This document shows positions 44,740-52,992 of a stretch of DNA of 55,464 bases, one piece after another (within the stretch, counting starts at the first letter, position 1; each line of letters starts with the position of its first letter). The translations under genes were made by a program, and so were the position numbers. The notes under the pieces were generated by a model, which was not told the origin of the DNA, made no database searches, and saw only the letters and a program-made list of their open reading frames with translations. Origin of the DNA: Desulfosporosinus shakirovi (lineage in GTDB: Bacteria > Bacillota > Desulfitobacteriia > Desulfitobacteriales > Desulfitobacteriaceae); assembly GCF_020595055.1 (NCBI RefSeq), contig NZ_JAJDOO010000032.1, forward strand, positions 1 to 55,464. The letters are read 5' to 3'.

Positions 44740-45618
44740 CTACTCCAGATTAACACCTGATGCCTTAGTATCCAGAATCTTTTTGATTAAGCTGGCCAAA
44801 TGCGCTCCCGCTTCCGCTGCCGGAGTCCCACCTTTATGAATATTACTGATCACAGTTCGCTCACTCTCGACCATACCCAGTCGTGGATTGTATCCCATGT
44901 AGGCGCTCATACTCTCAGCGGTTCCTAATCCAGGGCGTTCCCCGATTAGAATTACAGCAACTTCAGGTTTCAGCGCTTCACCAATCGTGTCCATAACCGC
45001 TACCCGACCGTTACGAACAAAGATTGGAGTGCCTAGTCTCACACCCATTCCTTCAAGGCCCTGAGTTAAGGCTGGAAGAAGATTAGGAATATTAGCTTCA
45101 ACCGCTTTACTGGAAAGTCCGTCGGAAACGATGATTTGGACCATCGCGCCTTTTAGGCATCCTTTTCTGAGAATCTCCAAATTTTCTTCATCAAGTTTTC
45201 TTCCTAAGTCCGGCCTGGTAAGATATTCATCTTTCGACTTGCATAGGGTTTGAATGGAAACCATATTATACTTTGTGGGAAATTCTTCCGGAACGACACC
45301 GAGCACAGAGTCTTGGGCTACTGCATGATCTGCACGAAAACGAAGTAATGTATCTGTCAATGGACGAGGTCCACTTCTCCATACTCCGATACGAGCAGGT
45401 GTCGAAAGCTTCATTTCTTCATAAAGTTCCTTATTGACCGGATTGGGCACTTGTAAATAACGCTGCAAATCGATTTCTGCTAAATCTGTTATCTCACATT
45501 CGTCTATAATTGATGAGTTTGCTAAAGGTAATTTATTATTTGAACTTTGGATTTTTTCCTTTTCCATTCCTTTCAGCAACTCTTCAACGATTAAGCGAAC
45601 ACTATCTTCTAAGCTCAT
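44740..45618 (-). CDS. eutC: EutC, ethanolamine ammonia-lyase small subunit
   Basis: The 292-residue subunit has TPARIGVWRSGPRPLTDTLL, FRADHAVAQDSVLGVVPEEF, VILIGERPGLGTAESMSAYM and YNPRLGMVESERTVISNIHK, all family-typical. Its first 20 residues (SLEDSVRLIVEELLKGME) form an amphipathic helix of the encapsulation-peptide type. Together with EutB it cleaves ethanolamine to acetaldehyde and ammonia using adenosylcobalamin. It lies 14 bases after eutB. Confidence 0.96.
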   Translation of the reverse strand: MSLEDSVRLIVEELLKGMEKEKIQSSNNKLPLANSSIIDECEITDLAEIDLQRYLQVPNPVNKELYEEMKLSTPARIGVWRSGPRPLTDTLLRFRADHAVAQDSVLGVVPEEFPTKYNMVSIQTLCKSKDEYLTRPDLGRKLDEENLEILRKGCLKGAMVQIIVSDGLSSKAVEANIPNLLPALTQGLEGMGVRLGTPIFVRNGRVAVMDTIGEALKPEVAVILIGERPGLGTAESMSAYMGYNPRLGMVESERTVISNIHKGGTPAAEAGAHLASLIKKILDTKASGVNLE

Positions 45619-45632
45619 TTTCTTATCCCCCC

Positions 45633-46997
45633 TTACCTTGTGAATATCGTTGCATCACCGGCACGGGCTGTAAGCTTACCCTTAGCCAGGATTCCCATGG
45701 ATTCCGCCCAAGCTTCAAATTCAGGCAACGGTCTTAGGTTAAAAAGTTCTCTCAAAGTTGCAATGTCATGGTAGCTAGTGCACTGGTAATTTAACATCAC
45801 ATCATCCCCCATAGGGATCCCCATAAAGTAAGTACACCCTGCCGCCGCAAGTAGAGTCGCTAGATTTTCAATATCATTTTGGTCTGCTTTCATGTGGTTG
45901 GTGTAACAAGCATCAACCCCCATTGGCAAGCCCGTAAGTTTACCCATAAAATGGTCTTCCAGACCTGCTCTAGTCACTTGTCGAGTATCATAAAGGTATT
46001 CCGGACCGATAAAACCAACAACCGTATTCACCAAAAAGGGGTTGTAATGACGAGCTAAACCGTAACAGCGTGCCTCCAAGGTAACTTGGTCGGCACCGTG
46101 GTGTGCCTCAGATGAAAGCTCAGAACCTTGCCCTGTTTCAAAATACATAATATTAGGTCCGGTTGCACGCCCCTCTTTCAATCCCAGGGTATATGCTTCG
46201 TCTAAAATTTCTTTAGTGACTCCAAAAGCTTCATTTCCAATCTGAGACCCTGCAATAGATTGGAAGAGTAAATGAACCGGAGCACCTTTTCTCAAGGCCT
46301 TCATTTGAGTAGTAATATGCGCTAAAACACAAACCTGAGTAGGTATCTGCCACTCCTCAACAAAATTGTAGAGGGTTTCCAAGCTGCGGATGGTTGCGGG
46401 TACAGAGTCGTCAACCGGATTAAGTCCGAACACTGCATCTCCTACACCATAGGACAATCCTTCACGCAAACTAGCTAAAATTCCATCAACCCCATCGGTA
46501 GGATGATTCGGTTGAAGCCGTGAAGCCAGACACCCAGCTTTGCCAATCGTCGTATTGCAGTGGGCCAAATTTTGAATTTTGGCAGCACCTAATATCAGAT
46601 CGAGATTGCTCATAAGTTTGGCAACGGCAGCGACCATCTCTGAGGTGAGACCGCGACTAATCCTATGGAGGGCAGATCCATTAGTTTCGGTTCTAAGAAC
46701 ATACTCCCGAAACTCTGCAACACTCCAATTCTTAATTGTATGATAGATCGGTTCGTTGACATCAGCATCAATAATGCGTGACACCTCGTCTTCCTCCAGT
46801 GGTACAACCGGGTTCCTGCGTAAATCTTCCAAGGTTAATTCCGATAAGACTCGTTTGGCCGCGATCCGTTCTGCTGCATCTTCGGCCGCGATCCCGGCGA
46901 GAATATCTCCTGACTTAATTTCGTTTGCTTTAGCCAAAACATCCTTTACATCTTTAAACTTAAAGGTTTGACCAAAAAGTCGTGTCTTCAGATTCAC
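45633..46997 (-). CDS. eutB: EutB, ethanolamine ammonia-lyase large subunit
   Basis: The 454-residue catalytic TIM-barrel subunit is close to the usual length of about 453. Motifs include SRGLTSEMVAAVAKLMSN, NTTIGKAGCLASRLQPNHPT, YGVGDAVFGLNPVDDSV, FETGQGSELSSEAHHGADQV and MKADQNDIENLATLLAAAG. It binds substrate and the cobalamin base and forms the complex with EutC. It follows eutA by 27 bases. Confidence 0.97.
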   Translation of the reverse strand: MNLKTRLFGQTFKFKDVKDVLAKANEIKSGDILAGIAAEDAAERIAAKRVLSELTLEDLRRNPVVPLEEDEVSRIIDADVNEPIYHTIKNWSVAEFREYVLRTETNGSALHRISRGLTSEMVAAVAKLMSNLDLILGAAKIQNLAHCNTTIGKAGCLASRLQPNHPTDGVDGILASLREGLSYGVGDAVFGLNPVDDSVPATIRSLETLYNFVEEWQIPTQVCVLAHITTQMKALRKGAPVHLLFQSIAGSQIGNEAFGVTKEILDEAYTLGLKEGRATGPNIMYFETGQGSELSSEAHHGADQVTLEARCYGLARHYNPFLVNTVVGFIGPEYLYDTRQVTRAGLEDHFMGKLTGLPMGVDACYTNHMKADQNDIENLATLLAAAGCTYFMGIPMGDDVMLNYQCTSYHDIATLRELFNLRPLPEFEAWAESMGILAKGKLTARAGDATIFTR

Positions 46998-47024
46998 GAT
47001 TTCACATCCCTTCCTGGAAAAGTA

Positions 47025-48434
47025 TTATCGGGCAAAAATTAGAGTTTTGACAATCACTGGAACTGCATCTTGATAGGGTAACGGTTTAGCAATATCCAGA
47101 AAATCTCCAAAGGCCAGCTCTATGCCATCTAAACAAACCAAAGGACTGGCAGGAAGAAGTCTTTGCAGGGTTTGTCCAAGTACTTTAGCAATATCTTGTT
47201 GGGCGATGATTACTTTAGGCTCGCCCTTGATTAATGGCAATTCGCAGGCAAGAGTTTCAGCTAAGCTAAGAATTGTTTGAAAGTCCGTATTAGGCAAAGG
47301 TGGAACTATCAGAGCGATTGTTCTGTATAAAGAGTCAGTGTAGTTCTCTGCGGGTTTAAGCCAAGAAAACTTACCTGTTATATCCAATTCCGGGTACACT
47401 GCAGGCACATTTCGTACCGGAAGTGCATGTTCACTAACCGTAATTGTCGATCCTGATACATTCACAGTGTGGGCTCCTGCACCGAGGACTGTAGCATGGA
47501 TTGTTTCAGCCCCCTCATGTACGGGCAGGGATTTATTAATCCGGCTTTCCTGAAATGCCTCTGCCAAGAGTGGGCCAACATCTCCGTGAATCCACCATTC
47601 TTTGATTCCGGGCAAATAAATGTATTTTGCAACACCTCCAGAAAAGACCACGCCGTCGATCTTAACCTCCGGCAACAAATTCGTCATTACCAAACAATTG
47701 TCCTGAGGCAGGAGAGGTTCTAGAAAAATGACTCGTTCGACACATTCCACCATACTTCTTAAACAGTTTTTTATCAGAACTAAATCATTCCCGTTGGGAA
47801 CTTGGTAATTGTTCGGATTACAATAATTCATGATCTTCTGAGCGGGTGAGGAAACGTAAGTTAAACCGTGGGAAATTGTATCCACTTCAAAAAGGCGGCC
47901 ACCAACATTGATACACGCTGTCCCTATGCACTTACCTCGATCAAAATAAGCAATATTCGTAGTCCCTCCACCGATGTCAATGTTGGCAATACACGCGTGT
48001 AAGTGCTTGGAGAGCGCCTCAGCTCCCGATCCTTTCCCCGCAATCATACTTTCGAGATCTGGTCCAGCCGTCGCTACAACAAAATCTCCCGCATAATCTG
48101 CCAAAGAATGAATGATCTCCGAGGCATTCTCCTTTTTAGCGGTCTCCCCAGTAATGATGATAGCCCCTGTGTCAATCTGTTCAGGCTTCACTCCTGCCTT
48201 CTCATATTCCTTAGCGACAATTTCTCGAAGCGCAGTACCATCAACATGCCCGCGATCTTCAAAGGGAGTGAAGTGAACCTTACCCATATAGGAAATACTT
48301 TTATGAGTAATTTCTACTTTTGGTACTTGACTGCCTGGCATTACATTAACTAAGGTGAGTTGCGAAATGACCAACTGAGTCGTTGTTGTCCCGACATCGA
48401 TCCCCACACTGACTAGAGTCATCTCTTTAGCCAT
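47025..48434 (-). CDS. eutA: EutA, ethanolamine ammonia-lyase reactivase
   Basis: The 469-residue actin-like ATPase has two phosphate loops (SVGIDVGTTTTQLVIS and ANIDIGGGTTNIAYF), GTACINVGGRLFEVDTISHG and LGAGAHTVNVSGSTITV. It exchanges damaged cobalamin bound to EutBC for intact cofactor. It lies directly before eutB and after the permease, as in other eut operons. Confidence 0.95.
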   Translation of the reverse strand: MAKEMTLVSVGIDVGTTTTQLVISQLTLVNVMPGSQVPKVEITHKSISYMGKVHFTPFEDRGHVDGTALREIVAKEYEKAGVKPEQIDTGAIIITGETAKKENASEIIHSLADYAGDFVVATAGPDLESMIAGKGSGAEALSKHLHACIANIDIGGGTTNIAYFDRGKCIGTACINVGGRLFEVDTISHGLTYVSSPAQKIMNYCNPNNYQVPNGNDLVLIKNCLRSMVECVERVIFLEPLLPQDNCLVMTNLLPEVKIDGVVFSGGVAKYIYLPGIKEWWIHGDVGPLLAEAFQESRINKSLPVHEGAETIHATVLGAGAHTVNVSGSTITVSEHALPVRNVPAVYPELDITGKFSWLKPAENYTDSLYRTIALIVPPLPNTDFQTILSLAETLACELPLIKGEPKVIIAQQDIAKVLGQTLQRLLPASPLVCLDGIELAFGDFLDIAKPLPYQDAVPVIVKTLIFAR

Positions 48435-48486
48435 AATGTTTCTCTAACGCCATTGTATTAAGATGGCTCCTCTCCCCGGATACATA

Positions 48487-49851
48487 TTAGGCATCCAGTT
48501 CATCTAAAACGCCGAACTCTTCTTCAAACGGTCTGATATTCTTGTTGCCCCAAATGAAGTAGTAGGCAATGGCAATGACATAAACAAGCGCTGCCCATTT
48601 CAAAGCTGGCACACTTGAAACAACGACACTTACAGTCAGAAAAATACCCGTAATAAAGCTAATGACAGGGACTATTGGATACGATACTCTAAAGGGTCTT
48701 TTGAGATTAGGTTCTTTCGAACGTAAGATAAACAGACTGACGAGGCTAAGCATATAAAGAGCAACAGAACCTATGACTGCAATGGTAATCACGATCGCTG
48801 TCTGCCCTGTGAGAACGACACCCAATCCAACGATTCCCGGAACTAACAATGCCCATACCGGAGTATGACGTTTAGGGTCAACATACGCCAGGAACTTTGG
48901 CAAATAGCCAGTTCGTGCCATTGCATAAGTTTGACGTGAATAACCCACAATAATCCCATGCAAGGAAGCAATTAAGCCAAATAAACCAATGATGTTGACT
49001 AAAACAACAATAAAAGCATTCTCACCGAAGACTTGGGCTAAAGCAATGGGCAAAGGAAAGTCTACCGCTGAGACTAAATTATAATCGGCAATACCTGCCG
49101 TCAGAAAGAGGGTTAAAAAGCCCATGACCATCAAAGTTCCCATGCCACTTAAGAAACCTTTTGGAATATCTTTCTGTGGGTTCACCATTTCTTCCGCAGC
49201 CATGGCTCCTCCTTCAATTGCGAGATAGAACCAGATTGCAAAAGGAACAGCTGCCATAACACCTTTCATACCGAAAGGAAGGAGCGGTTCTGCCATAACT
49301 CTTGTCATTGAAAAGTGAGGAGCTGCGGCAACCCAGAAAATGACTAAACCAACCAGCGCAATAATGGTAACCACTAATTCTACCATAGCTGAGGTTTTCA
49401 TTCCCAAGTAGTTCACAAAAATGAAAAATAAGAAAGCGGCGACCGCTGCCGTCAATGTTGGTACGGATGGAATGAGAAAGTTAATGTACCCACCTACAGC
49501 CAGAGCAATAGCAGGCGGGGCAAACACGAATTCAATTAAACAACTGATACCATTCATATATCCCCAAAATGGTCCCATTGCTCTGCGTGCATAGGCAGAA
49601 GGACCACCAGCATGAGGTATTGCTGTTGCCAGCTCAGAGTATGACAAAATAAATGTTACATAAAAGATCGTAACTGGAATTAGGGCAAGGGCTAATCCCA
49701 TTGGCCCACCTGCACCAAATCCATAGCTCCAGCCAAAATAGTTTCCCGAGATGACTAAGCCTACTGCAAGAGCCCATAGGTGAATTGGTTTAAGTACTCT
49801 AGACAAATGTGCGTCTGATCCTGGAGTTACAAGTTTAGTCTCCGTTGTCAC
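48487..49851 (-). CDS. eat: Eat-type ethanolamine permease (APC family)
   Basis: The 454-residue protein starts with GTG at 49851 after AAAGGAGGTTTTTCT. It has about 12 membrane segments with the family stretches KPIHLWALAVGLVISGNYFG, SYSELATAIPHAGGPSAYAR and PHAGG. It replaces EutH, which is absent here. It imports ethanolamine or acts as an exchanger. It is the first gene after the hairpin that EutV is expected to antiterminate, so its synthesis should be induced by ethanolamine. Confidence 0.9.
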   Translation of the reverse strand: MTTETKLVTPGSDAHLSRVLKPIHLWALAVGLVISGNYFGWSYGFGAGGPMGLALALIPVTIFYVTFILSYSELATAIPHAGGPSAYARRAMGPFWGYMNGISCLIEFVFAPPAIALAVGGYINFLIPSVPTLTAAVAAFLFFIFVNYLGMKTSAMVELVVTIIALVGLVIFWVAAAPHFSMTRVMAEPLLPFGMKGVMAAVPFAIWFYLAIEGGAMAAEEMVNPQKDIPKGFLSGMGTLMVMGFLTLFLTAGIADYNLVSAVDFPLPIALAQVFGENAFIVVLVNIIGLFGLIASLHGIIVGYSRQTYAMARTGYLPKFLAYVDPKRHTPVWALLVPGIVGLGVVLTGQTAIVITIAVIGSVALYMLSLVSLFILRSKEPNLKRPFRVSYPIVPVISFITGIFLTVSVVVSSVPALKWAALVYVIAIAYYFIWGNKNIRPFEEEFGVLDELDA

Positions 49852-49944
49852 AGAAAAACCTCCTTTAATTTTACTAGATGAAACATTGGATACCTAGCAA
49901 GGGCATATAACCTAAAGGCTTTTTCTCCTTTCTTTTCAAGTAGC

Positions 49945-50007
49945 AAAAAATTAATGCCCTTTACCACACCCCGATAACTCAGGGTGTAATAAAGGGCATT
50001 ATTGCCC
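49945..50007 (-). promoter_or_regulatory. attenuator before the Eat-eutABC genes, likely EutV antitermination site
   Basis: Read leftward, AATGCCCTTTATTACACCC and GGGTGTGGTAAAGGGCATT form a long terminator stem (49952-50000) followed by six T. A short competing hairpin, GGGC-AATAAT-GCCC (49994-50007), overlaps its 5' arm. ANTAR antiterminators bind paired stems with six-base loops that have A at position 1 and G at 4. Here the loop begins with A, but position 4 is A, so the match is partial. The upstream partner stem was not found with confidence. Confidence 0.65.
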
Positions 50008-50146
50008 ACTATTCCTTTGTAAAACAAATATCTTCACTAGGTAAGAATGGTCTCATCTATAAATAGATATTATTCGCCATCTTACTCATTATTCCTTCTT
50101 TGTGAGGATGGTATCATAGAATTTTTTTAAAAGTCATTTTATTCAT

Positions 50147-50716
50147 CTAAACTGCCATTTCTATAATTTGTGCAGCAAGTTTAACCGCTGTAATTCTTAA
50201 ATCCATGGCCTGATGGATTAGTAATTGATGAGCTTCATATTCACTTATTCCCTCGCGAGTTGCCAGAATTGCTTTAGCTCGGGAAATTAGTTTTTGACTA
50301 TGCAATTCTTGCTGAGTCGTTTCTAATTTTGAGCGTACATCTTGCATCTCCCTCCAACGAGCGTAAGCTATTTGAATTGCAGGGAAGAGATCACGTTCGG
50401 TTATAGGTTTAACAAGGTAGCCATACACACTAACTTTTTCTGCTCTATTAATAAATTTGGACTGACTATAGGCTGTTAACAATATGACAGGTATATTCAT
50501 AGAGTGTAAGATCTTTGCAACTTCCAAGCCGTCCAATCCTGGCATCATTACATCGAGAATTGCTAAATCTGGAGCGAAAGATTTAGCTAACTCAACCGCT
50601 TTCAAGCCATTGTTTGCTTCTGCGCAAACAATATGACCAGCCCCTTGTAACATTTCTTTAATATCCAAGCGAATTAAGGCCTCATCATCCGCAATCAATA
50701 TGGATAGTTCGCTCAT
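50147..50716 (-). CDS. eutV: EutV, ANTAR-domain response regulator
   Basis: The 189-residue protein has an N-terminal receiver domain with Asp55 as phosphoacceptor (LAILDVMMPGLDGLEV) and Lys in the KPITERDL loop. The C-terminal ANTAR domain (about 125-186: KAILATREGISEYEAHQLLI) binds RNA to prevent termination. It overlaps eutW by four bases, and the terminator at 49945 is its expected target. Confidence 0.93.
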   Translation of the reverse strand: MSELSILIADDEALIRLDIKEMLQGAGHIVCAEANNGLKAVELAKSFAPDLAILDVMMPGLDGLEVAKILHSMNIPVILLTAYSQSKFINRAEKVSVYGYLVKPITERDLFPAIQIAYARWREMQDVRSKLETTQQELHSQKLISRAKAILATREGISEYEAHQLLIHQAMDLRITAVKLAAQIIEMAV

Positions 50717-52146
50717 AACTGTCCCTCCGAGCTATTTGGAAAGCTTACTGTTACAACCGTCATTCCTTCTATTCGTTCCATTCTGAACTCCCCGTCCAAT
50801 TGTTCTCCCACTAATGAGTCAACGATTTGCAAACCCAGGCGTCGTTGCTTCACTTTATCAAAAGGAACTTCTGGATCTGGCCCATTATCTCTTACTGTAA
50901 GATGTATTTGTCCCTTTATCTCAATAATATCCAGTGTAATAATCCCTTTATCTAAGAGACGAATCCCGTGTTTAAAACTGTTCGTTAATAGTTCATTAAT
51001 GACGAGAGCCAGAGGAACAGCTTTAATACTGGGCAAATGAAGGTTTTGTCCAGTAATATGGGCCTTAATGCTCTGTTCGGGTGACATAGAGCTTTCTAAT
51101 AATGCGCTTAAAATACGCTGAGAAAGCTCCTTTAAATCAACGGAATCACAGTTTTGGCAGGCAAAAACATCATGGACCATTGCTATGGAGATAATTCGAT
51201 TGACACTTGCGGAAAACTCTGCTTTGACGATATCTAAATCCGATCGTCTCATCTGCAAACGCAGCAAAGCTGCAACATTTTGAAGATTGTTTTTTACTCT
51301 ATGGTGTATTTCCCTGATGACTGTACTCTTAGCACTTAATTCTCGTTCCTTTTCCCGAAGATCTGTAATATCTCTAAAAGAAATTACACACCCGCTTAAA
51401 TCTCCATAAGTCACCAAGGGATACGCCTCGAAGAGATAGCTCTTATCTAGAATACAAAACTCGGCTGGGTTTTGCAGAGTATCTAATAGCTCATTTAATG
51501 TAGAACAATTGAACATGCCAAACAAGAAATCTTGTCCAAGAGCCGCAAAGCCTTTAAAATCCTGATAAATTTTAGCAGCCTTTTTATTTACATAAGTAAT
51601 TTTACTATATTTATTGAGGACAAATATTCCGTTTCCAACCCAATTTTCAAACTGTGAACCAGTCATTGACAAGTGCATCAGCGTGTTACTTAGTCGTTCG
51701 GCCGTTTGCGTTAAAAACTCTACTTGCTCTTCTTGTCTTAATTCGTCGGAAATATCTCTTTCCATGATAAGTGTCCCTATTACGCTATCTGCAGGATTGC
51801 GAATAGCTACAACTGTCTGGGCTATTGGAATCCCCTCTTGGCTGACTCCTCGAACATCACGACAAGTTTCACCAGTCTCTAGTGTTTGATAAACTGCCGG
51901 TTCGCTGGCAGCTAAGGCTAATTCACCCACGACACTATGTCTATACAATGATCTATTTTTAGGGCTGGCCCATGCTAATACCACGGCATCTACTCCGTCT
52001 TTCAGGGGGGCATCAATGAAGATGTCTGTCCCCGTCATTTCAGCAGTATTTGGAATTTGAAGAGCCATTGATTCTAATATCTTAATATCTTCTTCGGTGA
52101 GGTTTGTATATTCAATACATAAGTCCCTAATGGTTATGCAATTCAT
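50713..52146 (-). CDS. eutW: EutW, ethanolamine-responsive sensor kinase
   Basis: The 477-residue soluble kinase has an N-terminal sensory domain (residues 1-130), a PAS region, then a HisKA_2 phosphoacceptor site (IREIHHRVKNNLQNVAALL) and an ATPase domain with NELLTNSFKHG and VRDNGP. No membrane segment is present, so it should sense intracellular ethanolamine, and possibly adenosylcobalamin level indirectly. It pairs with EutV. Confidence 0.93.
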   Translation of the reverse strand: MNCITIRDLCIEYTNLTEEDIKILESMALQIPNTAEMTGTDIFIDAPLKDGVDAVVLAWASPKNRSLYRHSVVGELALAASEPAVYQTLETGETCRDVRGVSQEGIPIAQTVVAIRNPADSVIGTLIMERDISDELRQEEQVEFLTQTAERLSNTLMHLSMTGSQFENWVGNGIFVLNKYSKITYVNKKAAKIYQDFKGFAALGQDFLFGMFNCSTLNELLDTLQNPAEFCILDKSYLFEAYPLVTYGDLSGCVISFRDITDLREKERELSAKSTVIREIHHRVKNNLQNVAALLRLQMRRSDLDIVKAEFSASVNRIISIAMVHDVFACQNCDSVDLKELSQRILSALLESSMSPEQSIKAHITGQNLHLPSIKAVPLALVINELLTNSFKHGIRLLDKGIITLDIIEIKGQIHLTVRDNGPDPEVPFDKVKQRRLGLQIVDSLVGEQLDGEFRMERIEGMTVVTVSFPNSSEGQL

Positions 52147-52576
52147 TCAACTCCTCCAATCGCTTACGCAAAGGAGCAACTCCTACCTCATCCATGATGG
52201 ATGTTGAATAAAAAGGTTCTTCGATTCCTGCATAATTTAAAAAAACAGTTGCTTGTTTGATATTGGCTTTGGGTAAATCCGTTTTTGTGATGATTCCAAT
52301 AATGGGCTTGCGAAAAACCTTTGAGAATTTCGGAGGATAAAATGACCTTTGTTTCGTAGCATCTTGAAGTGCCCAGATCTCCGAGACCCGGTGGCTCGCA
52401 TCGATTAAAACATGATAAAAGCGAGGGATCTCAAGATATTCACCCGGACAATCAATGAAAGTATGAGAAAAATCTAACATCTGCGTTTTATGATAGCTAA
52501 CTTGCTCATTCAAAAGCATTTGCTTCAAAGAGGTTTTACCTGCACCACTTCCCCCAATAAGAAGTATTCTACCCAT
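52127..52576 (-). CDS. eutP: EutP, P-loop protein of the eut operon
   Basis: The 149-residue protein has Walker A GGSGAGKTSLKQML at its N-terminus, DFSHTFIDCPGEYLEIPRFY and ITKTDLP, typical of EutP/PduV. The enteric homologue EutP has been reported as an acetate kinase. Its gene overlaps eutW and abuts eutS. Confidence 0.93.
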   Translation of the reverse strand: MGRILLIGGSGAGKTSLKQMLLNEQVSYHKTQMLDFSHTFIDCPGEYLEIPRFYHVLIDASHRVSEIWALQDATKQRSFYPPKFSKVFRKPIIGIITKTDLPKANIKQATVFLNYAGIEEPFYSTSIMDEVGVAPLRKRLEELNELHNH

Positions 52577-52914
52577 TAACTTCTTGTCACCTCAGCTGTT
52601 GAAAACCCTAAAATGTTGACGAGAGTATTTACGGCAGCCCGTAGGGCTGCTTCAACACTGGAAACATCCCCTGTGATCACTAGAGAACCCGTAAAACGAT
52701 CAAGAAACCCAAGTTCAATATCCCCTGCTTTGCTCGCAGCATCCGCAGCAATGATCGCTGCCTCACTGGGAGTAATCGTCATGATCCCAATGGCACCTGT
52801 AGTCGTAATCCCTAAGCGCTCATGAATATCTCCTTGTGGGTTCGGAATAATATGGGCCATTGTCACTTGTTTTCCTGGAACATACTCCTGAATCACGCGC
52901 TGTTTTTCCGCCAT
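52576..52914 (-). CDS. eutS: EutS, circularly permuted BMC shell protein
   Basis: The 112-residue protein has [40 protein letters not shown] and [20 protein letters not shown], matching the permuted BMC fold with a bent hexamer. It is the first gene of the eut operon, with AAAGGTGGTGCC before its start. Confidence 0.94.
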   Translation of the reverse strand: MAEKQRVIQEYVPGKQVTMAHIIPNPQGDIHERLGITTTGAIGIMTITPSEAAIIAADAASKAGDIELGFLDRFTGSLVITGDVSSVEAALRAAVNTLVNILGFSTAEVTRS

Positions 52915-52956
52915 AATTAGGCACCACCTTTCCTATTCTTTCATGACGAAGTCAAT

Positions 52957-52985
52957 TAATAAAATATTTCGTTGTAAAGTGTCAA
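52957..52985 (-). promoter_or_regulatory. candidate promoter of the eut operon
   Basis: TTGACA (52980-52985) and TTATTA (52957-52962) are 17 bases apart, just past the preceding sulfatase stop codon and 43 bases before the eutS start. The -10 box is imperfect. No B12 riboswitch is visible. Confidence 0.55.
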
Positions 52986-52992
52986 AGTCCTC

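Noticed and set aside
52915-52992. Cobalamin riboswitch before eutS
   Set aside because: The gap is only 78 bases and has no B12-box sequence.
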